From: Glandiceps talaboti | Taxonomy: Eukaryota > Hemichordata > Enteropneusta > Spengelidae | NCBI RefSeq assembly: GCF_964340395.1 | Contig: NC_135562.1 | Coordinates: 12,877,043-12,941,042, forward strand | Length of the DNA: 64,000 nt | Reading direction: 5' to 3' | Part shown: in pieces, positions 32,787 to 45,910 of the stretch | How the letters are laid out: every line of letters begins with the position of its first letter | Numbering within the stretch: the stretch's first letter is position 1 | Program-made: the position numbers and the translations under genes | Notes under the pieces: generated by a model | Database searches by the model: none | What the model was told of the DNA's origin: nothing | The model's input: only the letters and a program-made list of their open reading frames with translations

Positions 32787-35700
32787 CTGTTGGAAAGATG
32801 AACAAGACTTTGATTACAAGTCGTACATTAATACAATTATTCTAGTCTTAGATGAATTGGTTGTTTGTCAGGAATATCCAGTTACATTCATGCTAGCTAT
32901 AGCCCGGAGACTTGTCGTGACCTTATCACTATTTCAAGCTATCCAAGGCAAGTGGTTAGCAGTGAAGGGTGTCAAGATGTGTAACATGTCACCACACGAG
33001 GTTTTCCCATTAACCCTTGCAGGAAATGTCTAAATGGATAAACACGTGTCAAGTGCAGTAGAACTTCTTTACAATTACAAGTTTTCAAATTTGTGTACGT
33101 TACCCAATTGGTGTTATTTTATCATCTAAAATAGAATACGAAGTAAGATAGCAGTGTAATCAATGCAAGTGTACTAAAGGCAGAAATAAGGCAGAAACAA
33201 ATTCCTTTAAATTTGTATGTGCAATCAAATTAGTTATTATCATTTTTGGGATTCCTCTTACCCTCGTCCAGTGGCGGTGGGTATACCAAACCAGCATCCA
33301 TCGTCCCCCTACCAGATGGACAAGGTACCCGGATTACATCTCTTGGACGAGGCTGATTTAGAAACTCTCCCGGGAACACTTCTGGGTCTGTCAATTGACC
33401 TTTGACACAGTGAGGACAGACGATGAATTCATCATGTAATATACCTTTATAAGGAATAAAGAAAGGATGGGATTATTAATGTGTAGAAAAATATCCACAG
33501 GCACTTGTGAACGGAGGACCGGATCTACAGTGTGGGATTACATCATTGTGGTAAAGACTTATTTTCTTACTGGTTACTGATAGGTCAGTAGCAGTGTCAA
33601 TCAACTTGGGTGGATACTAATACTGGTTACTGATAGGTCAGTGGCAGTGTCAATCAACTTGGGTGGATACTAATACTGGTTACTGATAGGTCAGTGGCAG
33701 TGTCAATCAACTTGGGTGGATACTAATACTGGTTACTGATAGGTCAGTGGCAGTGTCAGTCAACAATGAGTGATACTAATACTGGTTACTGATAGGTCAG
33801 TGGCAGTGTCAGTCAACAATGAGTGATACTAATACTGGTTACTGATAGGTCAGTGGCAGTGTCAGTCAACAATGAGTGATACTAATACTGGTTACTGATA
33901 GGTCAGTGGCAGTGTCAGTCAACAATGAGTGATACTAATACTGGTTACTGATAGGTCAGTGACAGTGTCAGTCAACAATGAGTGATACAAATACTGGTTA
34001 CTGATAGGTCAGTGGCAGTGTCAGTCAACAATGAGTGATACTAATACTGGTTACTGATAGGTCAGTGGCAGTGTCAATCAACTTGGGTGGATACAAATAC
34101 TGGTTACTGATAGGTCAGTGGCAGTGTCAGTCAACAATGAGTGATACTAATACTGGTTACTGATAGGTCAGTGGCAGTGTCAGTCAACAATGAGTGATAC
34201 TAATACTGGTTACTGATAGGTCAGTGACAGTGTCAGTCAACAATGAGTGATACTAATACTGGTTACTGATAGGTCAGTGGCAGTGTCAGTCAACAATGAG
34301 TGATACTAATACTGGTTACTGATAGGTCAGTGGCAGTGTCAGTCAACAATGAGTGATACTAATACTGGTTACTGATAGGTCAGTGGCAGTGTCAGTCAAC
34401 AATGAGTGATACTAATACTGGTTACTGATAGGTCAGTGGCAGTGTCAGTCAACAATGAGTGATACTAATACTGGTTACTGATAGGTCAGTGGCAGTGTCA
34501 ATCAACTTGGGTGGATACAAATACTGGTTACTGATAGGTCAGTGGCAGTGTCAGTCAACAATGAGTGATACTAATACTGGTTACTGATAGGTCAGTGGCA
34601 GTGTCAGTCAACAATGAGTGATACTAATACTGGTTACTGATAGGTCAGTGGCAGTGTCAGTCAACAATGAGTGATACTAATACTGGTTACTGATAGGTCA
34701 GTGGCAGTGTCAGTCAACAATGAGTGATACTAATACTGGTTACTGATAGGTCAGTGGCAGTGTCAGTCAACAATGAGTGATACTAATACTGGTTACTGAT
34801 AGGTCAGTGGCAGTGTCAATCAACTTGGGTGGATACAAATACTGGTTACTGATAGGTCAGTGGCAGTGTCAGTCAACAATGAGTGATACTAATACTGGTT
34901 ACTGATAGGTCAGTGGCAGTGTCAGTCAACAATGAGTGATACTAATACTGGTTACTGATAGGTCAGTGGCAGTGTCAGTCAACAATGAGTGATACTAATA
35001 CTGGTTACTGATAGGTCAGTGGCAGTGTCAGTCAACAATGAGTGATACTAATACTGGTTACTGATAGGTCAGTGGCAGTGTCAATCAATTTGGGTGGATA
35101 CTAATACTGGTTACTGATAGGTCAGTGGCAGTGTCAGTCATGAGTGATACTAATACTGGTTACTGATAGGTCAGTGGCAGTGTCAGTCAACAATGAGTGA
35201 TACAAATACTGGTTACTGATAGGTCAGTGGCAGTGTCAGTCAACAATGAGTGATACTAATACTGGTTACTGATAGGTCAGTGGCAGTGGCAGTCAACAAT
35301 GAGTGATACTAATACTGGTTACTGATAGGTCAGTGGCAGTGTCAATCAACTTGGGTGGATACTAATACTGGTTACTGATAGGTCAGTGGCAGTGTCAATC
35401 AACTTGGGTGGATACAAATACTGGTTACTGATAGGTCATTGGCAGTGTCAATCAACTTGGGTGGATACAAATACTGGTTACTGATAGGTCAGTGGCAGTG
35501 TCAATCAACTTGGGTGGATACAAATACTGGTTACTGATAGGTCATTGGCAGTGTCAGTCAACAATGAGTGATACTATTAAATACTGGTTAATGATATATT
35601 TTGGGTCCGTACTTCTTAATCGCTGAAAACTCTGACGCAACCCACACTCTCTATCAACCTGTCCATAAAAACGGATTTTCGCACGGCCAAAAAATCATTG

Positions 35701-38078
35701 GCAAAGTTAAAATAGACTCGTTAATGTGTTACATTAATATTAAAGAAATGTTCCTTACCAGGCCATTCTTTCATTAGTTGACGTAGTTCTTCAAAGATAG
35801 CCATAATGACCTTCCACATTGACCTCACTGTTGCCATGGTTCCTCTTGCAGACACGCCTAATTCCGTAGCAATGTCTTCACTGCGATAGTCAAGGAGGAA
35901 CGTTGCTAAGCCATCGTAGCTATAACCACACACACCATCACTCCAGTCTTCCCTGTATGAGGGCGATATATGCCGATTGACAAGTACGCAAAGTCTCTCA
36001 AAGATGCCAGATGGACAGAAACCTTGGATTTCACACCCAATGGAGATCTGCTCTGTATCAGACGATATCTCTACTGGCCAAGCACTGACATCACTTGGTT
36101 TTTTGTCACGCAGATACCATGGAAACCGGTACATTTTATTCTCGGTATTTTCATTGTCATCGGACATCTGTGGCAGAGGGAAACATATCCCAAACTTCTC
36201 CATCAACTGAAGAATTAGTTGAACTTCAGAGTCTGTTTTTAGATGATCGCTTGTCAGTATACCGATAAGCTTGAATGACATCAAACCACGTTGCATTAGA
36301 TCGGCTTTTACTTGACGAAATTTGACTTTAGTGTACTGTGTACGAAACGCTGTTCCTCTGTAACTGAGGAGTGCCTCCAGGTCGTGATGAAACATGTCTT
36401 TGAATATGTCAATCAACCTGACGGGATTTGGGAAGACAAATTTCCGAAGTTCTTGTATATGTTCAAAGTGAAGCACCGACCCAAGTTTGTGAAGATAGTA
36501 AATAGCTGATTGTAGTCTCCCCTCATCAAGCCCGCATTCTTCACCCATGGCAACGCACTGTTTCCATGGCATACTGTAGCCAAAGTTACCGTTGTCTCTT
36601 AGAAACGCCTTCTCGAGTTTGGACCAAGTAGACGGTAGGACACGTTGCAAGTCGGGAAAGTTGTTGACGTCATCAGCCAACTTCAGAATACACTTCCTGA
36701 AATTATCAATTCCTTCCATCGACCATGCAGAACTGATTGTGTGGAGTTTGTGGGTAATTTGAAGACGGTTTTGGAGGAGGAATTCAAGATGAACTTTGCG
36801 TTTTCGTAATGTGTCGATGCTGACTCCAGGCAACCTGTGTGATGCACCAGTTCCACTGTTTTCTTTCAGCGCAGTATCGAGAACTTTCATTTGCGCCTGG
36901 ATATCAAGGATTTGTTGCTGCTTCATTTTAGCTACTCTTTCCATCACATCTTGACATTTCGACTTGATTTCTTTCGGTTTACAGAGATCCACGTGAGACC
37001 CCACGAGGCAAACTATCGCACCTGGTACCCTGCTTTGTAAGACATTCAGCCAATAGCCGATCATAGTATCGAACAAATCCCCCGTGTACTTATGAAGATC
37101 GAATACTAGGACGTTCAGGGAATGTGGTGTCAGGAAAAACTGGTGTGTGACGGAATAAGCTTGGTGTCCACCGAAATCATAAATTTCAAATCTCAACCCC
37201 TTCTCTGTGAACCATTTCAGGACATCTATGCAATGGGTTCGGTCTTCTTCACCAGTTAACCTTGATTTGTTAGACAACATCGTCGAAATAAGACTCGTTT
37301 TACCTGCCTTGGCTTCTCCAAGTACCACCATCTTAAGTCTTGGCTCGCGTACACCAGCTGTGCGTTCTATCTCCTCTTCGTACTTCTTGATGGCGCCTAT
37401 ACCCAAATTGACTACCTCGTAAGGTGGTTCGACCAATGGGTTGCCGTAGACACGAAGCGATTCAAGTTTGCTGAGGCGGCGAGCAAACATAGATGGCAGC
37501 CTTCTGATTTCGTTGCGGTAGGCCCATAAATGTTTCAGGTTTGACAATTCGCATATGGCATTTGGGAATTTCGAAATTTTGTTGTTGTTTATCCACAGTT
37601 CTTTCAGATGGATAAGTTTTCCAATGTTCAATGATATACTCTCAATTTTGTTATCCCCGAGAAATAGGTACTCTAAATTACGAAGACTCAGTACATGTTC
37701 CGGAAAGTGGTCAAATTCGTTTCTAGCGAGAGCTAGTCTTTTCAAATCCTTCAATTTGGCGATTTCGCTTGGCACATTATTGAGAGTATTACCATTCAAA
37801 TTTAACACACGTAAACGTTTTAGATTGCAGACACTTAAGGGAAACTCTTCTAGCAAGTTATCATCGAGATACAACTCTTCCAACGTATCCAATCGATCCA
37901 CCCATCCGACCCAATTCGGTACATTTTTCAATTTATTTCCAGTAAGATAGAGGACCTGAACGCCACTTTGTCGATACAACTCGGGAGGAAATTTACTCAA
38001 CTCTTTGTAAGATAAATCACATGTCACCATCTTAGTGATGCCGTCAATATGGCAGAGCTCGTTATCTTCTGTTGCCAT
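32653..38078 (-). CDS. LRR-Roc-COR protein, MFHAS1-like Roco family (three exons)
   Basis: Encodes 878 residues. Residues about 20-215 form leucine-rich repeats (LYLTGNKL, LYLDDNLLEEFP, LNLNGNTLNNVP and similar). Residues about 247-470 form a Roc GTPase with P-loop GEAKAGKTS (254-262), DFGGH switch motif (301-305) and SHVD (361-364) at the guanine-specificity position. A COR domain follows (about 475-700). There is no kinase domain, so it resembles metazoan MFHAS1-type Roco proteins rather than LRRK. The C-terminus (774-878) comes from two small exons and has a CPHC pair; its function is unknown to me. Exon 1 would read on to a stop at 35721, but the CCTG/GTAAGG donor and exact phase-1 joins to both later exons favour the spliced form. 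Start context is ACCATGG. Likely a cytosolic GTP-binding scaffold, by family. Confidence 0.9.
32787..33261. other. Roco intron 2
   Basis: No element recognised. Confidence 0.6.
33262..33444 (-). CDS. Roco exon 2
   Basis: 183 nt, phase 1 to phase 1, residues 774-834. Contains HDEFIVCPHCV and DPEVFPGEF. Acceptor CCTTATAAAG, donor GTAAGA. The + strand frame over the same bases (33217-33405) is its shadow. Confidence 0.85.
33570..35595. repeat. Minisatellite, 53-bp unit, about 38 copies, in Roco intron 1
   Basis: The unit is ATACTGGTTACTGATAGGTC, then AGTGGCAGTGTC, then one of two tails. Tail A has AATCAACTTGGGTGGATAC; tail B has AGTCAACAATGAGTGATAC. ACTGGTTACT recurs every 53 bp. B units dominate; A units cluster at both ends and occur singly inside. 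The array fills nearly all of the intron between Roco exons 1 and 2 (33445-35758). It is not coding: the unit contains TGATAG and is not a multiple of three. Confidence 0.97.
35759..38078 (-). CDS. Roco exon 1
   Basis: Large exon of 2320 nt carrying the LRR, Roc and COR domains (residues 1-773). Ends at phase 1 before GTAAGG. Confidence 0.95.
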
Positions 38079-40387
38079 GGTTATGGTATTTTACCTGTTG
38101 GTAAAAGTGATAATGATAGGTCAAAGTGAAGTCAGCCAAAATCTTCGTCTCATGCACAAAACAGAGTGGCATTTCAACTAAATATTGTCAGTAGTATAGC
38201 GCAGTTTTACCAAGTTTCTGTTTTTTTCGAGGGTTTCTTTTGCAGGTGATCCGAGGACAAAACTGATCTACGTCACTTTTAAACTGAAAGACTCGTCTCG
38301 TCGTTGGCGGCGCTCTAAATCGCTTGCAGACGACCTCAATTCTTCCAGCCTGCATATTTTTAATAATCAATGGATTCAGACCTACGATATCTCTTTCTCA
38401 TCAAGAGATTTATCGTAATCGAAATCCTTTGATTATTCGACATGTCTAGATCAGTTTTGTTGAAATCACCGTCGTCAGTAAACAGACAAGCAAATCTGAG
38501 ATTATAAGCCACATTCTGATTTGGTTCAATTTGTCATATATCATCTAGTCTGCACAGTACTTGGAGAACATTATTATTCTAATATATTCGTTCAACTTCC
38601 AACATATTCAAGTAACTTTATGAAATTCTCATTCAAATAATATTACACTTTGAAATTAACGACTATCAAAGCGGTTGTAGTGGATGCCATGAATTTACTC
38701 CATTGAAAATTCTTTTGACATTTCTTAAAGAAATTATGTAGGGTTACAACACTTGATCGCGGGGGGGGGGGCAAAGCTATTGGACTAAAAGGGTTCAAAT
38801 ATACTTTTCCGAACCCCGACCCTTGTCGAGGACAATTTTATTTTGCGTTCACACTAGATTCGGTACTGTAGCGGTTTCGCTACATCGCTCTCGGTCCTCC
38901 GCTAGAACTTTGTTTTCCTTTGCAAATCCCGTAAGAAATAAAAAGTAAAACAAAAAATGTTGAGTCAAACAAAATAAAGTATTTTTTTTAAAAAAGTATT
39001 GTAAATAAAAACAAAACTACAATTATTACACCTACGTTAACATTGAATTTGACATTGTTTACAGCAATATATGGGACTGACACGTTTCCATGCACAGACT
39101 TGGTATCATGTAACCAATACGTTACGTTGTTGTGTAGGTAAACCAATAGACAATGTGTGACGTCATTCATGACGTCATTAACGACGTAATTTGTGACTCA
39201 TCCATACCTAGATGTTTAATCATAGACCCATACAGATAATAGATGGATGGCGGTTTACTTATTTCCTAGATATTTAATCACATTGAGCGTTGCAAAAATA
39301 TTTCTAGGTCGTTTTCATGGTTACACCAAATTAAAATCTGCTGTCATGAATACATCTTTGTTTTTATGTATCTCTATTTCATTTGTTTATTATCATTTTT
39401 TTCGATTTCGTTATTCCGAGAGTAGAAAGAAGGCGATCACTCCCGAACCAACAAAATCGAAAACAAACGACATAAAACGAAGGTAATAGTGGTATTTAAA
39501 ATAAAGAAATCAAGTATACACCACATCATATTTTAATCACATCGTGCCTACATAACTTCGGAAAATCCGTGATTTTTTCCAAACGTCTCAGGGGTATTAA
39601 TTCCTCATTAATTTTTCAAGAAAATTATATTGATAAATTAAAGGATACAATGATCCTTAACTTGCAGCCATGATGTATAGTGTATATATGTTGATAATTG
39701 AGTGATAAATACAATGGATCCCCTCCCAGGTTTAATAGCTCAGACAACCAACACACAGCTTGTAAGAACGTGGGACAAGACGGAAATCCTCTTTGTTGAC
39801 TAAATAAATATTTGATGAATTCGTGTTTCTAAGAAACGCGTGAAAGGAACAATTTAATGAATAGTGGTATCATTAACCGTTACCATGGAGATATGCTGCT
39901 GTATAAATAATAGATGAAACAGTATATCAATCAAATGATTTAACACTTAAATATTGCATTCAGCTTTAATGAGTGGATTGGTGGCCAATAACCTCTCTAT
40001 TGTGAGAACTAACGTGTCTTATATTAATATGGAGTATAGTAGCTTGTTAGCTACTCAACTACTGGTTATTTCTCTAAGGATGAATTTAACAATGATTGGT
40101 TATTTGGTGTACACATTTATACTTCACTGCCTGGAGTGGGATAATACGTGGGAAAGTGTTACCCAATGTAAATGATGATATATATGGATGTGCCGACATT
40201 TTGGTATGCATTGTGGGTGGGTATAGATTTGGGAAGGTTAGTCTAATATCAGGTCAACGATAGCCAGCATGGGTTCAAATCCATTCTATGTACGAGGTCT
40301 TACAAAATTACAACTTGGTCTATATAGCTAGGGGTGTACGTGTATTTATTTTACTCATATTAGTCTAAAATGATGTATGAGAGTTAG

Positions 40388-40507
40388 CACAGGCACTGAA
40401 TCAATCTGTGTATGGTTTTTAAAAATTGTATTTATTATTTTTATTATTATTATTATCTTATTTATTATACATTAAATAAACCATACACTCTGATTCGAGT
40501 GCCTGTG
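40388..40507. mobile_element. Small MITE, GGCACTC family, copy 2
   Basis: Ends CACAGGCACTGAATCAATCT and TCTGATTCGAGTGCCTGTG are inverted repeats around an AT/TTA-rich core. Same family as 12386-12488. Confidence 0.7.
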
Positions 40508-43421
40508 AGAATTAGTACCAGGAGGGAAAATCTCTACCCAACAGTGGACATATGTGAGTGCACCCCCCCCCCCCACGATAGATATTTTAGCATTTATAGA
40601 CGAAATGGGATGTTTTGTATGATTCGAGTATTCGTTTGATAAATGGCTACATTTAAGATGGATGTGGTTTGTATGCATACACTTCTTTTACATTTAACAA
40701 TACACACAGATAACGTAAGGTGAATAAACACAAAGTTCAGAAGTTCATTTTACTATTGATGTATGTATAAAGCATTTGTAGGTTGTGACAGAATGACTAT
40801 GCAATTCTCACTTGTACGCATGGGTAAAGGCTATACAAGTAAAGCCAGTAAGAGGCCAGGGTTTCTATCTAAAGATTTCGCATCTTATCAGTGGAGCTAT
40901 ACGGATTATATAGGATGTTGTCACCCCAGACCATAGAGACACGTATTATTGCTGGGATTGCTTAACTGTTTTCTTCAATTCGTCAAAACGTTTTATTTAG
41001 TCTGTACAAGGAAAAAATAATTTAATAAATACTACGTGCCCCAATGCCCCAGATGATCAAGTCTGTTTTTGTAACTCAATATATAAATTGTAAATAAATG
41101 CAAAATGTTCATTATTGTCAGCAAGGAAGTGATTTGTAAATAAACTGTGTAAACACCGTGACAAGTACATAACACCGTCAAAGTCGGTGTACCAGTCTCA
41201 AGAAAACATGTATACTTAGTTTGATTATGTGTGCTCAATGTGTTTATTGCATAGACTCTCCACCAATGTCATATTATTGTCATTGTGTCTTTATGTATTC
41301 GCGCATGTTACCATTATTCAAGAAATTTAATGAAACTCTTTTTATTGCATAATTGGTTTAAGTGCGACTACAAGTGATCACGTGCAAGTTACAAGTTGTA
41401 CTCGGTTTATTGACTGTCCGTACAATAACAAACCATGATTTACATACTTTATTTTTGCAATTTATTGAGTGGCAAAACACATTTATCTTTTTCAACAACA
41501 AAAACCCACATCATAGTAAAGTTGTTTTAGTAATTGCGAATCCGAAATAAATACAAAATGTACACATTTCTCTCCACATGGTTACTTTAAAACAAATGTT
41601 TTGATTACTTTTAGAGTAACCGCATCATAATCTAGTCTTTCAAACTATAGAAGGCGAACATTACATACTGACTATTGTCTGTTGACGTACTTTGAACTCG
41701 TCCTTCGACCCAAAGTGAAACACGTCCTGTTTGGCTTGAACTAACAGCCTCCTTACACCCCATGCTAAGAATGATTTATTTAGTGTACCGGTGTTCATCT
41801 TGAGTTATCTAAGCATTTTTTTTACTGCAATTATGTCTTTAGTTTGGTAGCCAACCTCTCTTTGTAAACGTATGGCTATTGTGTCTAAAATGTATCATGT
41901 CCCCAAAGTACAATATCTTTTGTAACCGAATGATTCAGAAGATACTGTAGTGTGAATAGATTTATTATTCAAGACGGTGTGTGTTTGGCAATTCAGCCTG
42001 TTGGTATTACAATGCAGAATGTGGTTAAAACAGACAATGTACACAGTTAGCATATTCTTTATACACCGAAATTTAACCTCCAGCCATTTCATGTTTGTGC
42101 GCTCTGTTTTCTTTTAGAACTGAATACCATTTCAGTTTGTCAACGGTGATTTCGCCAACCTGTAGACTTCAAGGACTATCAATGCTACGCTATTTTGCTA
42201 TCATATCTGATTTTTTTTTATTTTTTGAATTTTCTCTGTTTCCTTCGGAAGCGATAGCGAAAACTCAAAAAAATCAAAATGTCATTTAGGTTAACGGAAT
42301 TAGCGTAGTACGTAGTGGTAGTCGTTCAAGTTTGCAGGTAGCTGTCAACTCACCTGTGTGGCTTACGTAACGACAAAACTCAGTGTTTATAGGTCTTACT
42401 AAGAAACTATATTACATCACAATAATATCATAGACCCTACACGAAACTGGAGGTCTCACAATATATACTGGAATTCTGTACACATAGTATACAGATACAG
42501 TAAAAAAACAAAGTTGAGTTCTTCTAGATCTCTCTACAAATGCATTTACCTTCTTTGTGGCTCAAACTCGCCCGTTGAACTTAGTGGAGGCTGGCAATAA
42601 AGTCAATGGCTACCTTCGTCGTCTGGTACCTTGATTACTCGGTACGGTATAAACTTTCATCGATGTCAGGCACCGCAGTAATACCCAGCGATATATCCAG
42701 AGTTTAAAAATGAGCGTTGAATACCATGCCGTGTTGCAACATTATGAGCATCCGTAAAGAGACAGACAGACGAACAATCTTCAGACTACATCCTGAACGA
42801 GATTAGTCGACTACCTGTACAGTTCACACATACACAATATTCAAGCCACTTGTTGATTCACACATGCGCATTTGTCATGATTTGTATGAACAATTGATTT
42901 ACACACGCATGAATGACAGCGTGGATGATGTCATAGACTATTTTAAGATGTCAACAAAAGAATGGGGGATTTTTGTCATGAGGGAGATTTCAATCCGCAT
43001 AGAAACGTAGACAACAAATAAATAAACTTCGTCCTAGTATAGGCTTCTGTGAATGGAAATGTTCTGCTGGCAAAGACTTATTTTTGGAGTTCAGCTTATG
43101 GCCTACATACAGGTACATTGTTCGTGAATAAAGACAAGTAGAACAACAAAGTGCAAACAATTACATTGTCGCTGTAGACCTCTGTAGACACAACAATCAA
43201 TTGTTTTTGTTTTCTGACGTATATCAAATCATACTGGGTCTATGATCACACACTGTTCACTGAAACTACTCAGCCGGTGCTCGCAAACGCTACGACATGA
43301 CAAAGAACGAAACACTACAGTCTCGATCAATTAATGCGTCTAGTAAAATGTGTTATTTTCCGAATGCGAGCATTTTTGAACTTCAGCAAAATGTCGAAGA
43401 CTATGACAGTCAGCCGGGTGT

Positions 43422-43720
43422 TGTTGAGTACAGGGGGAGACTAACGAGGGATGCCAGAGTACCGGGCAGAGTGCGAGCTAGAGGTTATACGTTATTACAA
43501 TGGAGTGTTGCCACTTCGCACACTGCTTGACCAAAGTGTCCTTCACACAAACACACAGATACTATTTGTTTTGTGGTACTAGAAAATACCAATTGTTAGA
43601 AACATTCATCATCTAGTTGCAGTAAACCAAACACAGCTGTATGAAGTATAAACGTTTTCTTTTTGTTCTGACTTGTACCTTAGTTATTCAGCTATTGCCT
43701 ATTGTATCCATACAAGTGAC
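43422..43720 (+). repeat. Dispersed repeat family D, copy 2
   Basis: Partner of 18118-18405. The small open frame at 43297-43530 ends inside it and is probably chance. Confidence 0.7.
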
Positions 43721-43775
43721 TTAGCACTTTCAGAACAATGGTGTATCAGTATACAATCGACAACTATAGAGGTCA

Positions 43776-44140
43776 TTAAAGTGGCCATATGAGAACTGTG
43801 TATTTATTTAGGATGTTTAAATTTATAAAACAACTTCATTATGTTTTTCTACTTGATAAAAACCTATTTGAAATAACATATACCAAGTCCTTGTTTGTAA
43901 CTCAATAAATTGCAAAACATTCAAAAATATATGTGTAAAATGTTTGTTATTGTATGTACCATAACAAACTTTTTACACTGTTTGCATAGTTTTGCTATTA
44001 ATTGACTAACAATCAAGGTCTCCATACCATATATGTTATATCATAGAGTAGTTTTTGCAAGTAGAAAAACATAGTAAAGTTGTTTTATAAATTAAAAATC
44101 CAAAATAAATACCCGCTTCTCATCCATATAGCCACTTTAA
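43776..44140. mobile_element. MITE-1, TTAA-ended, best copy
   Basis: Ends TTAAAGTGGCCATATGAG and CTCATCCATATAGCCACTTTAA are inverted, with TTAA at both termini. 365 bp, AT-rich, no open frame. Relatives at 28043-28412 and 24879-25200. Confidence 0.75.
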
Positions 44141-44410
44141 TACATGTATTAGTAATGAGTTAGAGGCCCATGACCCAGTACTGGAACATATATCCCTTTA
44201 ACCAAGTTAATACTCACAATGACTTGCCATCTGATGCTTTGAATAAAACCAACACAGAAATAGTTTATATAAGCAAAGTGCTTTGCCAGTTGATTAAGTG
44301 TTCTAAAATTGTAGAAATTAAGTTGATAGCATACTCGTAAACAAAAAATTCTAGAATGGAAGATATAAGAGCAGATAGTATTTCCTTGAGACGAGTTCGA
44401 AAATGTGAGA

Positions 44411-44760
44411 TTAACCCTACACTAGCTGTACGATAAAGTGGAGTATTATTTTGTCGATCAGTCAACCAACAATATATTCACTGAAAATTGTTAAAATGCC
44501 ACTAATTAGACATTGTACATGTTAATTAGAGGTCGGTTGTATATATTAGTAATACAGTAACAGGTTGAAATTGTGATTGCATTGGGTCCCTGATTTTTGG
44601 GTGCAGACTAAAATCAATTTGAATTTATTGTACCTGATGTGTACAGATACACAAATGTTTACCCACAGGTGATTCCAGGGTGTACGATATTATTAGTAAC
44701 TATTTATATTTAACAAGACAGTTTCCAAAAACCTTTCAGTAGCAGCTAGTGCATCTTTAA
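44411..44760 (+). mobile_element. MITE-2, TTAA-ended, copy 2
   Basis: Begins TTAACCCTACACTAGCTG and ends GCAGCTAGTGCATCTTTAA. Colinear with 26016-26382 (ACAATAT, GAAAATTGTTAAAAT, ACCCACAGGTGA). Confidence 0.7.
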
Positions 44761-44774
44761 TTAAGAGTTGATTG

Positions 44775-44988
44775 GGTATCTCTAATCTGATTAAAATCTG
44801 ATATGTTGAAAGCGGCTAGATGTCTTTATTTACCTCTATTTCCATCGTTTTGTCTCGTTTGTTTTGTTCTGGGTGATAGCTGCCTTTCCACCCGCAACAA
44901 AACAAACGAGACAAAACGATGGAAATAGTGGTAAATAAAGACATTTCGCCGCTTTTACCACATCAGATTTTAATCAGATTGGGGTACC
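44775..44988. mobile_element. Long-hairpin foldback element
   Basis: The outer arms AATCTGATTAAAATCTGAT and ATCAGATTTTAATCAGATT lead into 49-bp inner arms (44820-44868 and 44896-44944) that are complementary with a single mismatch, separated by only 27 bp. GGTATC and GGTACC flank the outer arms and may be part of the repeat or of the target duplication. The near-identity of the arms suggests recent insertion or arm homogenisation. Confidence 0.8.
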
Positions 44989-45522
44989 TCTAGCTTAGCT
45001 CCTTAGCATGGTTTATTCTGAATCCATCGAAATCAACAAAACAAAGTCAAAACAATCATTGTCTTGAGAAAGCTAGTGATGATAAAGAGCCCAATCATAT
45101 TTCCCAGTTTGAACAACATTTTGGAGTGTACTATCTAGTATAATATTATGTAGTGCATGGTATAGACACTTCAAAAACCTAAGTAAGTTTTGACATGTTG
45201 CACCACACTATCAGCTAACATTTGATGTGTAAAGCCTGATAGGGCTAGTACAACACAACTATCGTCCAGTCTACACCTGCAAACAAAAAATCACAAATCA
45301 AAACAAGAAAATGACATAAATGCACACACACACACACAAACAAACACACACATATATATATATGTATACAGACATACATACATATACAAACATAACAACA
45401 TAAACTAGGTTTTTTTGGTCTGTAATACAATTTATTTAAAAGACAACTATTGTACAATGAAAAATTACAGAAAATGATGACAAGTAATGTACTTAAATCC
45501 TTCCAACTCATGAACATGCTGT

Positions 45523-45531
<9 letters not shown>

Positions 45532-45553
<22 letters not shown>

Positions 45554-45572
45554 TTGGGGGGGGGGGGGGGGG
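45532..45572. repeat. Poly-T/poly-G tract
   Basis: A T-run passes directly into a G-run. A similar junction is at 18795-18836. Homopolymer lengths are unreliable in most assemblies. Confidence 0.9.
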
Positions 45573-45665
45573 TTGTAATTTACAGTACAGATCTAAAAAC
45601 CACTATTGAATGTTCATGGTTACTCAGTAATTAACATATCAAACATGATGCCAAATCACAGCACA

Positions 45666-45910
45666 ACGTGTCACAATAACATTAACATATCAAATTTCAT
45701 TACCAATAGCATTGCTTTTGGTTATTTACATGACATCTTTCACATCCAATCATATTGCATTCTTGTCACAAACTCATTAACATATCAATTTTCATTACCA
45801 ATAGCATTGCTTTTGGTTATTTACATGCCATCTTTCACATCCAATCAAATTGCTTCTTGTCACAAACTCATTAACATATTGAGTTTCATAGCCAATTACA
45901 TTGCTTCAAT
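45666..45910. repeat. Short tandem duplication, unit about 95 bp
   Basis: ATTAACATATCAA followed by TTTCATTACCAATAGCATTG and CATCTTTCACATCCAATCA repeats twice, with a third degenerate start near 45870. The + frame 45606-46013 crosses it and is not recognised. Confidence 0.8.

Noticed and set aside
33217-33405. Plus-strand 62-codon frame
   Set aside because: It is the complement of Roco exon 2, which has splice sites, phase agreement and the CPHC motif.
33570-35595. CRISPR-like array
   Set aside because: The 53-bp units are contiguous, with two recurring tails rather than unique spacers, in an animal gene intron.
43297-43530. 77-codon frame that looks exon-like
   Set aside because: Its second half lies in dispersed repeat D, the other copy is not open, and no family was recognised.
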